A stretch of 64,000 nt of DNA. Source: Adiantum capillus-veneris. Taxonomy: Eukaryota; Streptophyta; Polypodiopsida; Polypodiales; Pteridaceae. The stretch spans positions 27,353,446-27,417,445 of the forward strand of contig CM043969.1 in the NCBI GenBank assembly GCA_014529385.2. The letters run 5' to 3'. Under the pieces are notes generated by a model that was not told the DNA's origin, searched no databases, and saw only the letters and a program-made list of their open reading frames with translations. Position numbers and translations under genes: made by a program. This document shows positions 21,385 to 33,762 of the stretch, piece after piece; within the stretch, counting starts at the first letter, position 1; each line of letters opens with the position of its first letter.

Positions 21385-22260
21385 GCCCTGTGATGGAAGC
21401 ACGTGCATGGGCTAAGTGGGGGATAGATTTTGTGGGTCCAATACAAAGATCGGCAAAATTCAAGCAAAATATATTATTGTGGCCACAGATTACTTAACCA
21501 AGTGGTCCAAGGCACGAACAACTGGAAATGTGATGCTAGAACTACTACTGCATTCGTATATGAATGCATGTTAACTAGGTACACACTTCCTATTGAGTTT
21601 GTACGTGATCGCGGATTGCATTTCCTCAATGGGTGATAGGACACTTATTAAACATGTTTATGGTAATCCATAACAAATCTACACTTTATCATCATCAAGA
21701 AAATGGTCAAGCCAAACATACAAACAAGATCCTAAGCTCAGTATTAACCAAAATAGTTAGTACAAGACAAATGGACTGGGAGATGCATCTTCATTCAGCC
21801 TTGTGTACGTATTGAGTTTCATTCAAAACATCCTTGAACATGACTCCTTTTAACTTGGACTATGGACTAGATACAATGTTTCCAATGGCATTCTTATTAC
21901 CCACTCTTAGAGTTTCACATGAGCTGGACTAGAAAGGGCACGAGTTGTCAAAATGACTTGAGGACTTACAACCGCTAGATGAGTAGTGGTTAGCATCCAT
22001 TGCTCGTACATATGCACAAAAATAAAAAAAATTGACTCACATTTGCTGAAATATTTTTTTAAACCAAGGGATCTGGTTCTAGTATACTCCTTGAAACAAC
22101 ATATACCCAAGTTCAAGAAAAAAGAACATGGTCCTTTTGTCACTGAAGATGTTTCACCAAGTGGTGTCATCTAGCAAGCTACCTTAGATGGAGAAATAAT
22201 GAAAATTGGATTAGTGGATGTCGCCTCCACAAATACCATATATCCTTGACTAATGATCTT
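21385..22260 (+). pseudogene. Gypsy integrase core and C-terminal part, heavily broken
   Basis: The core starts 'ARAWAKWGIDFVGPI' with the first catalytic Asp, then degrades through frameshifts: 'VRDRGLHFLNG' carries the second Asp region, and 'HHQENGQAKHTNKILS' has Lys where the catalytic Glu of GQAE is expected. 'MTPFNLDYGLDTMFPMAFLLPTLR' and 'DLVLVYSLKQHIPKFKKKEHGPF' represent the C-terminal portion. Many stops are present. Confidence 0.82.
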
Positions 22261-22334
22261 TTGCAAACAATGCATGCAGTGAAGGAAAGAAATCTTAAAC
22301 GATAGTAGGTGATTGAGGAAGCTCAGGAGGAATC

Positions 22335-22763
22335 ATGTCTTCGTGTTTTAAACAGGATAGAAGCAAGGCAATCAATTACTCAAGTTCTACACCTCAATAC
22401 CCTCCAGTTCAACACTTAGAAGATGATGAATTCAAAACGGATGATGAATGGCTAGATGGACTTGATGTGCGGATCATTGTAAATTTGAAAGAGAGTTTCA
22501 CAATCAAGGCCTTAGTAGATACATATGCCAAATTCAATGTGGTGATCTATTCTACTTATCGCAAGGCAACTACTCAACCACTTGAGTATTGTCGAGCTAC
22601 CATCCAGGGAGGCAACAAGAAAGTAACTCCAACTTTAGGAAAAAGCAACTTGAATATCATTGTTCATGGACTCTCTTGCCTGCATACTTTTATATGCATA
22701 GCGGATGAACATATGAATGAAGAGTTAATATTGGGAGCTCCATGGATGAAAACCTATAAATGA
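22335..22763 (+). CDS. Retropepsin-like ORF downstream of integrase
   Basis: A 142-residue open frame contains 'FTIKALVDTYAKFNVVIYSTYRK' where gypsy proteases have a DTGA-type active site; here the Gly after DT is Tyr. Later 'EELILGAPWMKTYK' matches the LG(R/A)PWL-type flap-distal motif of gypsy proteases, and the next reading 'IQDWDAKILGLT' continues the pattern. In standard Ty3 elements protease precedes RT, but here it lies after integrase and before the polypurine tract. An acidic N-terminal segment precedes it. It may be a second protease copy, a rearrangement or the start of another decayed element. Confidence 0.6.
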   Translation: MSSCFKQDRSKAINYSSSTPQYPPVQHLEDDEFKTDDEWLDGLDVRIIVNLKESFTIKALVDTYAKFNVVIYSTYRKATTQPLEYCRATIQGGNKKVTPTLGKSNLNIIVHGLSCLHTFICIADEHMNEELILGAPWMKTYK

Positions 22764-23520
22764 ATCCAAGATTGGGATGCCAAAATTTTGGGGCTTACAC
22801 TTAAAGGAGGATATCTAAAGGTACCATTTGCATACAACACAAGGAAGAGTGGAAAGAAAATCTTGATAATTTTCAATCGACAAAGCAGGAGTCATTGGAT
22901 ACAATTACAAATACTGCTTCACAAAAGATTTCTTCTCACAACCATAACATACAAGGAACCATCAAATTTGGATACCTAAAAATACACTCATCAACCACCC
23001 TTAGCAAATTTGGGTGCCCAAAAACTGTTGCACAGAGACAAGAAGCCTATTGTGGCACCATCCTATCAAAGTCATCAACAAAAATTGCAATTACAAGCGA
23101 CAAAAGTGGGTTTGGAGACCTACACACAAACCAAAAATCCAAACAATAAAATATTGTAGAACGGTTGTCAAGGCAAGCCAAAAACAATCAGGTACAAATG
23201 GATACCAAAAATTAAACTATCATCCACAATGGTGACCAAGGATTTTAGACATCATGCTGTGAATAATGCATATCGCACAATCAAAGAATGAGCTCAATTT
23301 CTATAGGATTTACTCTTTGCAAGAGTTCCAACACAGGATACCTCACCATGAAAACTCTTGAGTGCAATACTCAAGACCCACCTCTTGCACCGCATAGTGT
23401 GTTTACAGGCGTTGACAGCAGTAGCATGATAGGGCCAACCATGGCTATGCATAGACACAATTTTCTAGCTCATGCATTGCACAACCCGAATGGTATTCTA
23501 TTGTCCCGGAGGACTTGAGC
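22764..23520 (+). pseudogene. Continuation after the retropepsin-like ORF, unassigned
   Basis: Short open frames in several phases follow the protease-like ORF, for example 'LKGGYLKVPFAYNTRKSGKK'. They are Lys/Thr/Gln-rich and do not match a known domain. They end just before the polypurine tract. Confidence 0.4.
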
Positions 23521-24240
23521 AAGGAGGGGGGGAGACATTTTGAATGTGGACCCAAGCGTATGAATCTAGAAGGGAAAAGGGCAATGCTTTGAAGTAATTG
23601 TGTGTTAATGTGCAATTTTTTTTTGAAAATTGGATGAGATGTCCTAACAACTAGGAGAATGGGGAGAACGTAATATGATAGCCCCTAGGTGTGTGTATAT
23701 ATTGTAAATACATGTCAAAAAAGCCAAAAATAGTGTGATTTTTACTCTTGTGTGTTTTTAGGCCAAAAACATGATCAAAATGGAACAATCCACAATATAA
23801 TGGCCAAATACTAAACGTGTTTTTGAGTAAGGAATGATTGGTTTGGGTAGTTTTGTTTAATTATCCCTAATAAAAGCTAATAAAGATTTTTAAAAAAAAA
23901 CAAGAATGTCAGAATTGGATTCTGACTCCAAATGTCAAATCTTGAAGCTCAATGGAAAGGCCATAAACATTTTGGGTAATTTTGGTCAAAAATTTCGACG
24001 GCCACTCGGACTTACTAACCATAGGGCACAACTTGTGACAAAAAGGTCCTTCCGAGAGTACATTGTGAATCCTACTAGGCTCGATGGGTAGGTATAGGAT
24101 GGGGGATGTCAGGAAAGTCCATATATGTATAGTCCCTTAGGCCATTCTTACTCTCATTGTCATTCTAGTCCTTCGAGAGAGAGCTCAAGCTCCATCCATG
24201 AGGGGTAAGTTCTTAATAAAAGCATTTTGGTCATCACTTT
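23521..24240 (+). repeat. Polypurine tract and probable 3' LTR of the YMDD gypsy element
   Basis: AAGGAGGGGGGGAGAC at 23521-23536 is a good polypurine tract. A TG at 23541 (TGAATGTGG) could open the LTR. TATATGTATAG near 24121 may be a TATA region and AATAAA at 24215-24220 a polyadenylation signal, in the order expected for U3-R. The LTR end and target duplication were not seen. Confidence 0.5.
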
Positions 24241-25346
24241 GTCAACCACCAAGGCCAAAAGGGGCATGGTAGCACAGGGTAATATAGGAACTTTTGGGAA
24301 CAAAGATGGGTACACCGGCCACACCGGACATTTAAATCCATCAAACGTGAACCATAGACTCATCACTAGTAAGAGGACACATCAGTAAGCTCCAAAGTGC
24401 AAAACTAGCCAAAAAAGATGACCTAATATCTTAAGCACGTCGAAGAGAAAAGGATCATCTCTATACCAAATTTATTTCATGTGCAAATGCCATCATGTTG
24501 AGGAATTGTGATGAATTGGCAGTGCATTAGAGCCCAACTCATCGGGATAGAGAAAAATGACCATATCTCCATCGCAAAGCGGCGTTTTGCACTTCTGTGC
24601 AAAATATTGATCCATTTGATCTCAAAGTCGAGGGGCGCATTCTACGCACTACATTGACCCCTACTAACCTTTGGTGGGCATACAACTTCCCGCTAATTAC
24701 TCCAAACCAAGTTTGGCTCAAAAGATTACCATCAACTTCACCAGGATCAACATCAAGTGCAAGATACACAACCAAGAAAAAATCACCCACCAAAACTAAC
24801 ATAGTAGAAGCTAGATAGAGTAAGTTGGGGGCATAAATGACAATAAAATGCAAAGTTTATCTTACGCACGTTGAACATGATTTTCCATGTTTGACTTTTT
24901 ACACATTTTTTCACATAAGCATAATCTACATAACTGACACATAGCCTACATCACCTTGGTACACTCTTCTCATGCATGCATTACTCTATGTTACAATATA
25001 CCACCCAAAAGACGTTAAAGTGAGCACAATTGACTTTTAGCTTGTAAATTAAGCCCAAACTTCATCCAGCACCAAGTTTTGACCTTGCAAAGCCATTCAA
25101 GCTTTAAAAAGCCCAAAAATACCGATAATCACACAAATCTATCTTAGGTGTGTCGAAGATAGATGTTTAACCAAAGGAGCTTGACTCATCAAGGTTCATC
25201 ATAGAAAAGGCTTATATGGCTCATCTTAACCACCATTTCAATTTTCATCAAGTTTGCAAAGTATAACTCGTTCAAACACCACAAGCTCTAAAAACGGAAA
25301 AAGTGGACACAAAGTTGCCCATAACTCTCACCAAATCTGTCTGAAA
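24241..25346. other. Unassigned stretch
   Basis: No recognisable coding sequence or element ends were found. An open frame on the minus strand (24539-24853) shows hydrophobic residues but no family motif. Confidence 0.45.
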
Positions 25347-25423
25347 GCCATCACACTCCATGCACATCACTTGCAACACATACACATCATGTACATCCAA
25401 TCTGGCACCAATTTGTATGCACG

Positions 25424-25455
<32 letters not shown>

Positions 25456-25562
25456 CTTGCATCTTAGGCACGCCATCACACTCCATGCACATCACCTGCA
25501 ACACATACACATCATGTAAATCCAACCTGGCACCAATTTGTATGCACACACACACACACATA
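25347..25562. repeat. 125-bp duplication including (CA)n tracts
   Basis: GCCATCACACTCCATGCACA begins copies at 25347 and 25472. Each ends in TTTGTATGCAC followed by a CA tract (about 25423-25456 and 25543-25560). The copies differ at few positions. Confidence 0.9.
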
Positions 25563-25859
25563 TTGTGTATTATCAATGCCTAAGATAAAGATTGCAAGAA
25601 ATTGTGTTTTTATTGCACCTTTTTTTCTTTATTAGCTTTTTTTCTTGTTGGGAATTGTTGGAACTGGTCTAACAACCAAATTTGGTGTTTTGTTTTTGGG
25701 ATATCTCTCATCCTCTTCGAAAGCTCCAAAGAAGAAAACAATGAAAGCTAAGATGGCCAAGCTTCCCCGTATCAAATAAAAGAGGCAAATGTTACATGGC
25801 TGGCAAAGCAACAGTTCGAGATCCAACTTGTCACTGTATACCATGGCGCATTTGAAAGT

Positions 25860-26300
25860 GCACAAGGATCTAGGGTATAAGTGAAAATGCTTCCCAAGGA
25901 AGCTCAAGACATTGCAAAAGAAGCTGCAGTTTTAAGCCACTATGCAAAAAGATCAGCCTCAAAGAATATATCTAGTTGGAATCCCGTGGTGTGGACTACA
26001 AAAGAGCTTATGAGTTGCTACACAGAATCACTGAAGAAGGTTGGACTACCATCTTGGTCTTAAATGACACCCCAACTGAGGTGAGCATCATAGAGGATCA
26101 CGTAGGAAATACTTCAAAACTCCCAAAGGGAGGAAAGCGGATGATAGACAGCCAGTTGCCCACCATTGGCATATTCACTAGTAGATCCACATCATTCTCA
26201 GATCTCAAGAAAAAGAAGATAGAGCGGGCACTTCGACTCTATCATCAGCACTTCCATTTCACTGCAAAGAGGCCACGAAGATACACTATATTTTGAATCA
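25860..26300 (+). other. Unrecognised open frames
   Basis: Two overlapping plus-strand frames (25881-26063 and 25976-26296) have mixed, protein-like composition, for example 'YKRAYELLHRITEEGWTTIL'. I recognise no family. They may be pieces of a decayed element, and I do not call a function. Confidence 0.25.
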
Positions 26301-27157
26301 TGCAGTGGATTTTACTTTCACCCAGGCATCCAAGAAGGAGGGATCCATCTAAGCAAACCATGCCCACTACATTCATACCACCCGCACACATGTGAATAAT
26401 CCGAGAAAACATCTCTTTCTTAGGGGCTCCAAAAGTGCTCACGAGGATAGCATAGCATGTTATCGGCGAGAGAGAACACCTACCATCAGCCCCATAATAA
26501 AATTTATGGCTAGCAAGAAAAAGAGAAGATGATGAAGAAGTACAAACTAGAGCACCATTAGTGGCCACAAGGTTAAGGACGGGACTGGTTAATGTCTCAG
26601 AGTAAGAGACAACCACAACAGCTGCAGCTGCATCAAAGGCAATAGAAAGCGACAAGGAATAAGACCCGGTCTATATACAAAACGAGATGCCACCTGCGAG
26701 CAGACAACTTTGATAAAACCCCTATATACGACTCATATTAGGTAATACAAGGCCCCTTTCTATGCTTATACGATAGTAAATGAAGAAAACTATCATACCC
26801 CTATCTCACATATAAAATTTAGGTCTCACATAATCTAAGTGAGTAAAATTAGTCAAAGAGTGTGTAGCATACTGATTGGAAATGTACTAAGGAACCACTT
26901 ATGATGATAACTAGATGTACCCTCAATGTGTCTTAGTTTGACTTTCAAACTATGTGCCGGATCAGTCTGCACTCTGGCCACTCGTACAATTGTGACCCAT
27001 CCAAAGTTGGTGTAAATCAACCCTTGATTTGCTCCAAGTCAGCGCCGGCTTGATGCAAAATTTATTGTGTGACCTGAAAAAAAACTTCCCTTAAATCCAG
27101 CCAAGTTCTAGGGCACATCGGTGACCAATCGTGACAAGAAATCAACCCGGTCTAGGT
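26301..27157. other. Unassigned stretch
   Basis: Nothing identifiable. A minus-strand frame at 26245-26655 is Ser/Val-rich without motifs. Confidence 0.4.
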
Positions 27158-27178
27158 CCCCCCCCCCCCCCCCCCCCC
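27158..27178. repeat. Poly-C tract
   Basis: 21 consecutive cytosines. Confidence 0.9.
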
Positions 27179-27429
27179 TAAATATGATACCCTCCTCCCT
27201 TATTTTTAAGCTTGGGAGATAAATTATTGGGGGACTTCCCCTAGCTTATACGCTTATGTAACTTGTAACAAAACCCCCCTCCTCTACACTTATGTGGTGA
27301 TGTAAGTTTTCCATGGTGAATCCCCCCGGGAATAAGAAGAGGAAGAGGAAACTCCTCTTGAAATGAAAACAAGAAGCAAAGGGAAGCTAAAGTGGATGAG
27401 AAAGAGCCCAATGAAAGAACACGCCCTAC

Positions 27430-29110
27430 CACACCACTAGAAGAGCCTACTAAAAAATCAACAAGAGTAGAAAGAGAAGCAGCCGTATTTCAGCTCAAAA
27501 GAGGGCTCAAAGGCAACTTTGAAATGAAATAGAAACCTTCACCAAAGCGGATCAAAAACCGAACCAAGAATCCCTTGTACTATCCGCATGATGATCCTCT
27601 AGCAAGATTGGAATACTTTTATAAAAAAGAGGAGCGTCAAACAGAACAAACAAAGAAACAAGAAAACAAGTCAACATCACCAAGAGAGGAACCACCTGAA
27701 TAGGAACAAGGACACAACAAGGAAGTTCCACACACAACTCCTCCAAGTGAGCAACCTCAACAAGATGCAAGTGCTCCCAATGTAAAAAATTTAGAAAGCC
27801 AGATAGAGACTCTCAAGAGGCCTACATAAGAACAAGGTGATAAGCCAAATGAAGCATTCTCGATAGAAGATCAAGATACACAGTCATATCAACCAACTTC
27901 AAGAGGTAACCACCACATACAAGACTCCACGTCATATATTGTTCAAAGGATAAAAGTATAGCTAAACATTGCAAATGCTCAAATGAACCAATTAGAATAT
28001 CACTGCCAAGAACAAAATCAGTTGCTAAACCAACTCATATATAACCCCAATGTGGCTACACTACAAAGCAAGGACGAGGCTTACACAAAACTTGAGCAGA
28101 AAGTTAAAGATCTTGAAAGGGAAATCAAGTAAGATCAGATGCAGTGCCACAAACTCTCTATCAAGTCATGCAACAAGAAGAATGTTATCAAAAGAAAATA
28201 GTGCAGATGGAGGAAGAACTTAACAAACCTCAAGAGGCTACTAAGTCTCAAGCATCCACATCAAGGAAAGAGCATCCATACATAGAAATGGGAGATATAG
28301 ATGCCTTGCAGTTTATGAACTTTGAAGAAGCAACTCAAGAAGGAAATCTCCCAGAGCTTGTGATTAACTTAGAAGAAGCCAGACCCTCTGCTCCACCCAA
28401 AATTCTAACTGCTGATGAAGAAAAAACACTAAAGAAGCAAGTGGAAGAGGAAACGGAGAAAACATGGAAAGAGGCAATGCAGTGGGAAGAGTGAATCCTA
28501 CATTCCATTAATGTCAATCTTCTCACACCAGCAAATAATGGCATCAACAGGTTCTTCCCTTCCCACTCATCAAGCTCAAAGTGTTACAATCCAAAGAAAC
28601 AATTTTTCAAGGATACCCTACAATGGTACATCCCAAGTGGTGAGAGATCTAGCTGAGCCAGCATCCCAGATATCTCATTATGTACACAAATGCACCACCA
28701 CTTATAAAGCAAGATCCTGTGTGCAGTGTCTGGTTCCAAGAGTTCAAAGCTAGAAGCAACACATTCTTATCCATAGATGTGGCCAACATTGCTGAATTAT
28801 CCAAGGTTTCCACCACCACTGACTGGCACATCCACTAATGATTACATGGTGTAAAACCTCTCATGTCCACTATCCATCTTTTCCGTGGCATACCAGACTT
28901 GGAGTGCATTATACTGGTCAAGATCTCAAAGATGATGCTTACATGTCTACAAAATTTCCACCCTGTAGAGTAGACAGATACAACATGGATGTCTTTCCTC
29001 AAAGGAAACAAGGGGTTATGCTATGGTCTATCAAGGCAACCTTCGAAGGAAGTGCTCCACGATTGTTTTTGCATTCAATTGTGATGGCTAGTCTAGAATC
29101 CAATACCTTG
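27430..29110 (+). pseudogene. Fragmented coiled-coil protein, possibly gag-like
   Basis: In changing frames the plus strand encodes charged, Glu/Lys/Gln-rich sequence: 'PHDDPLARLEYFYKKEE' (about 27590), 'MNQLEYHCQEQNQLLNQL' (about 27985), 'YTKLEQKVKDLEREIK' (about 28085), and an open frame 28144-28494 with 'EECYQKKIVQMEEELNKPQE' and 'LTADEEKTLKKQVEEETEK'. Heptad-like spacing suggests coiled coils. 'HSSKCYNPKKQFFKDTLQWY' follows in another frame. Such arrangements occur in Gag N-termini, but no CA domain or zinc knuckle is visible, so the assignment is tentative. Confidence 0.35.
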
Positions 29111-29201
29111 TCTCTTGAATCTTACTATTTCAATTTAAATTTTTTTATGTCAGTTAATTGTTGTCTTGAGGCTCTTATAAATGCAAGCATGTAGCAATAA
29201 C

Positions 29202-29202
<1 letters not shown>

Positions 29203-29241
<39 letters not shown>
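29203..29241. repeat. (AG)n microsatellite
   Basis: About 19 uninterrupted AG dinucleotides. Confidence 0.95.
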
Positions 29242-29244
<3 letters not shown>

Positions 29245-30433
29245 AGGAGCACATCTCATCCAATCCCAAAGTAATCTGTAAAACAATGACTTAGAGCACA
29301 TCTGGTCCAAAATACTCTTTACTCTATTTGCATTGTTGTGCTACATTTGCATTGGTTGTAAGGTCCCCAACCCGCTTATATCAAGATCGGGATGGGATCC
29401 TTGATAGGTCTCTAGGTCTGATAAAAATCAGAGTCTCTAAATAAGAAAAATCCAAAGAATAGACCTTTGCCATTGACAATGGCTTGGGTCTATAGCCTTA
29501 GAAGAAGACCTAGTCCTGTCTCGCAGCGGAAACGGGACAACCTTTTAAAAGTCCAAAAACTATTTCGGCCCTATATCTTTCACAAATTGGACTAAGGTAT
29601 TCTCAACCAACGCTTTTTTCCCCTTAACATATGTGAGGGCACAGCCGCTGGTAGGTTCCTCTTCCAATTGAAGAAGTTTTCTAAACGTTTTAGTGCGCAG
29701 AGATGGATAGTTACCTGACTAATCAGGTCCACCCGTCCATGATTGACAACCTTAGTCAATCCCCACTTACCACCCCCCACTCACACATGATTCATTTATC
29801 TTACTATCACATTGTTTTAAACATTTAAAATAATGGTTTCTTTTAACGTTCCATCACAGTAGTTCCTTGAAGACAATGTTGAAAGCATTCTTTTAGAAAA
29901 CAGACATCTTTAAACTTAAGACAGGGTACTGTCAATCAAAACATTATCCATAATAACCATGACCAGTACTCATCTTGTCTCAAGACCACCTAAGGGTGAA
30001 AAATGGCACCCATTCCTTATTCAAATCCGGAGTGGATAAACCCCCACCCAAGGTTCCGGGTGCCCATACACCAAACCAGTTGCCCATACAACCGGGCGGC
30101 TCCCCTAGGATAAAATCGGTATTCTAACTTATGTAGAAACATCAAGACATGACATGGAGTAGAAACTCATCGTTCATGGGGGTAACCGACTTAACCATGG
30201 CTAGAAAGCCAATCATTATCATCAATTTATACTAAAGAGTCGAAGGTGTCTTGAGACAAGCTGTCTTAAGGATGATAAAACATATCTTTCCTAATTCAAC
30301 CAGTTTTAACCCAAACAATTCTTTCCTACATTATAAACAAATGCACGTTGGAAGTTACCTTTCGTTTTCAGCCAGTTTATCCTTCTTACGTATGCAATGC
30401 TAACTTATAAAACAACTTCAACTAATTAAAGAC

Positions 30434-30619
30434 TTAATTGAATAATGGGACACCCACTTGGGAATGATTGGCCATCTGCTGCTGCGATTGCGCCTGAAGA
30501 CTCTCCTTCGTAGGCCTACTACTAGACCCGGCTTCGTCGTCGTGCGACGCTCTAGTTCGTTTTGGAGCTACGTCCTCATCATCAGATGTAGGATTTTCTC
30601 GGGTCCTTTTTGGTATCAT
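30434..30619 (-). CDS. Small Lys/Arg- and acid-rich ORF inside the LTR-like unit
   Basis: The 61-residue frame begins 'MIPKRTRENPTSDDEDVAPK' and continues with Ser- and Gln-rich sequence. It lies on the same strand as the proposed LTR transcript. Its GC content is visibly higher than the AT-rich DNA around it, which argues for past coding. It contains a possible bipartite basic nuclear signal (KRTR twice). No family is recognised; it could be a leader ORF or a captured exon. Confidence 0.35.
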   Translation of the reverse strand: MIPKRTRENPTSDDEDVAPKRTRASHDDEAGSSSRPTKESLQAQSQQQMANHSQVGVPLFN

Positions 30620-31159
30620 AACTTCTTATTCTTATAAAAAGGACGTCTAATCATTAGGTAAATAGTTCAAAATCTAGTCTTAACCTTTGTATTCAACCGT
30701 AACCCATCCAAGGTTAAATTTATAGTCTTAATCGATAAATTCTTGACCCAGTAATTTTTTATTTGTCTAGATAGACATGATAACTTTTTCCACCGCTTCC
30801 CTAAGGGTTTTCTAAGCTCTCCTAGCATTCTTATAATTTTCTATATCTTTTTCCTAAATTTTCCATCAACTTTTAAGCTAATAATCTACTTATTTTGGGC
30901 TCAATATTTATTGTATTTAATTTCTCTTAAAGATTTCATTTCCTTAACTTGATATCATAGGTTTACACCTACTATAATTTTTCTAAAAACTTTTAACCAC
31001 AAAGTCTACTTATTTTAATTAATCATTTGCTAAAAATAGGACTTTTGGTCAATTATAATTTACTAACCTCACTAATTAACTATGGTATAATTACCACAAG
31101 TAGATAAGGATATTTTTGACCTCTCGTAATTATCTATATATTTTCCAACTTAATTATAT

Positions 31160-33310
31160 AATTTCCATCTTTAATTTTCAGCTAAAATTATGATAATTTG
31201 ACTTAGATAAATATCTATACTACTTTTTCAACCTTGTCATAATTATCACAACCTCTTTACCCTATAATATAGCTCTGATAAATAGCATGTAATTATAGCA
31301 CATGATTTACTAACTTCCCTCTTTAGTTTTTAGCTAGAAATAGTATATTTTCTAACCTTGGCATAATTATCACGGCCTCTTTACCCTATAATACAGCTCT
31401 GGTAAATAGCATGTAATTATAGCACATGATTTACTAATTTCCCCCTTTACTTTTTAGCTAGAAACAATATAATTTGACTTGGATAAATATCTATACTAAT
31501 TTTTTAACCTTGGCATAATTATCATGGCCTCTTTACCCTATAATACAACTCTAATAAATAGCATGTAATTATAGCACATGATTTACTAATTTCCCCCTTT
31601 CATTTTTAGCTAGAAACAATATACTTTGACTTAAATAAATATCTATACTACTTTTCTAATCTTGGAATAATTATCATGGCATTTTTACCCTATAATATAG
31701 CTCTGATAAATAACATGCAATTATAGCACATGATTTACTAATTTCTCCCTTTAATTTTTAGCTAGAAATAGTATAATTTGACTTAGATAAAGATCTATAC
31801 TATTTTTCTAACCTTGGCATAATTATCACGAACTCTTTAACCTATAATACAGATCTGATAAATAGCATGTAATTATAGCACATGATTTACTAATTTTCCT
31901 CATTACTTTTTAGCTAGAATTTATATAATTTGACTTAGATAAATATCTATACTACTTTTCTAACCTTGGCATAATTATCACAGTCCTCTCTACCCTATAA
32001 TACAGCTCTGATAAATAGCATGTAATTATAGCACATGATTTACTAATTTTCCCTTTTAATTTACTCATAAAAACAGCGTAATTTCACTAAGATAATTAGT
32101 TAAACTAATGATATAAGATTAGCATAAATATCACAGGTTATTTAACATCTAATTAATCTCTAAAAAAATAACTCAATTCAATTTGAACCTATTTACTAAT
32201 TTCTCTTATTTCATTTGCTCAAAAAACAGGGTATTTTAGCTAAAGTAATTAGCTAGATTAGTTTTCTAAGCTTCTCCTAATTATCAAGGGTTCTTAAACA
32301 GCTAATTAACCACTGATAGATATATCATACCATTTGAATTACATTTACTAATTTCCCATATTTAATTTTTTAAAAAACTATGTATTTTAGCTAAAGTAAT
32401 TAGCTAGATGAATTTTCTGAGCTTCTGCTAATTATCACAGGTTCTTACACACCTAATTAACCACTCATAAATACATTATAGCATTTGAATTCCATTTACT
32501 AATTTTTTCTATTTAATTTTCTCAAAACACAGGGTATTTTAGCTAAAGTAATTAGCTAGATTAACTATCTGAGCTTCTCCTAATTATCATGGGTTTTTAA
32601 ACACCTAATTAACCACTAATAAATATATCACACCAATTGAAAATCAATTTACTAATTTTTCCTATTTAAATGTCTCAAAAAATAGAGTAATTATATCTAA
32701 TTAAATAGATACATTAATTATCTAAGCTTCTCCTAATTAACACGGGTTCCTTAACACCTAATTAATTACTGATAAATATATCACAACAATTGAAATCAAT
32801 TTACTAATTTCTCATATTTAAATTTCTCAAAAAACAGAATAATTATGCCTAATGAATTAGCTAGATTACATATCTGAGCTTCTCCTAACTATCACGGGTC
32901 TTTTAACACCTAATTAACCACTTATAAATATATCAAAGCATTTGAAATCCATTTACTAATTTCCCCTATTTAAATTGCTCAAAAAATAAGGTATTTCTGC
33001 TAAAGTAATTAGTTAGATTAGTTTTCTGAGCTTCTCCTAATTATCATGGGTTCTTAAACACATAATTAACCACTGATAAATATATCAAAGCATTTAAAAT
33101 CCGTTTACTAATTTCCCCTATTTAAATTGCTCAAAAAGCATGGTATTTCTCCTAAAGTAATTAGCTAGATTCATTTTCTGAGCTTCTCCTAATTATCACG
33201 GGTTCTTAAACACTTAAGTAACCATTGATAAATATATCAAAGTATTTGAAATCCATTTACTAATTTTCCCTATTTAAATTTCTCAAAAAATAGAGTAATT
33301 ATGTCTAATT
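31160..33310. repeat. 152-bp satellite-like tandem array, about 14 copies
   Basis: AGCACATGATTTACTAA recurs at 31297, 31421, 31573, 31725, 31877 and 32030 (spacings 124, then 152-153). The second half of the array is a diverged form marked by GAGCTTCTCCTAATTA at 32279, 32420, 32572, 32725, 32877, 33029 and 33181 (141, then 152-153). Both forms share TTTACTAATTTCCC and a GATAAATA phrase, so they are subfamilies of one unit. The array is AT-rich and non-coding. Confidence 0.92.
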
Positions 33311-33746
33311 AATTAGGAAAACTACTCAAAAAATTATAGGATAATTTTTTTAGATTAATAACTATTTAATATATCTCTGATAATTACTTCAACTTAATCT
33401 AATCTTAAATAATATATTTACCACTAATTCATGGTTAATTTGGCTAATTCCAGTCCTAATATGACAAGATAATTAATTAGCTTAGTATTACTAAGCTTAA
33501 TTATAATAATCAGCAGAGATTAATTAATTAAGAGAGGTTTTATGAGCATACATAAGCCTAATCTTTGATTTATTAACAAAATAGCTTAATCTAACCTTGC
33601 TAATTAAGAAAGATTAGACTAATTATCGTTTAGGTTAATCAATTAGAGATTAATCTCTAATGATTTTGGCGTAGTGTTCTCTCTAAAGGAGGGAGAGAGT
33701 ATCAAAGCTCCGAGTCTATGTAAAATGTGAAGCTATGGGTCCTATT

Positions 33747-33762
33747 TATAGTTTTTTGGCAC
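33747..33762 (-). promoter_or_regulatory. Candidate LTR TATA box (minus strand)
   Basis: The minus strand reads ACTATAAATAGGACCC here, about 480 bp inside the right end of the LTR-like unit. That is a normal U3 length, and it implies transcription toward lower coordinates through the tandem array. Confidence 0.6.

Noticed and set aside
24539-24853. 104-codon minus-strand hydrophobic frame
   Set aside because: No family motif and no neighbouring exons; it sits in an otherwise non-coding stretch.
26245-26655. 136-codon minus-strand frame
   Set aside because: Ser/Val-rich with no motif, overlapping unrelated frames; support too thin.
31160-33310. CRISPR-like array
   Set aside because: Units are contiguous 152-bp tandem repeats without unique spacers, in a eukaryotic retroelement context.
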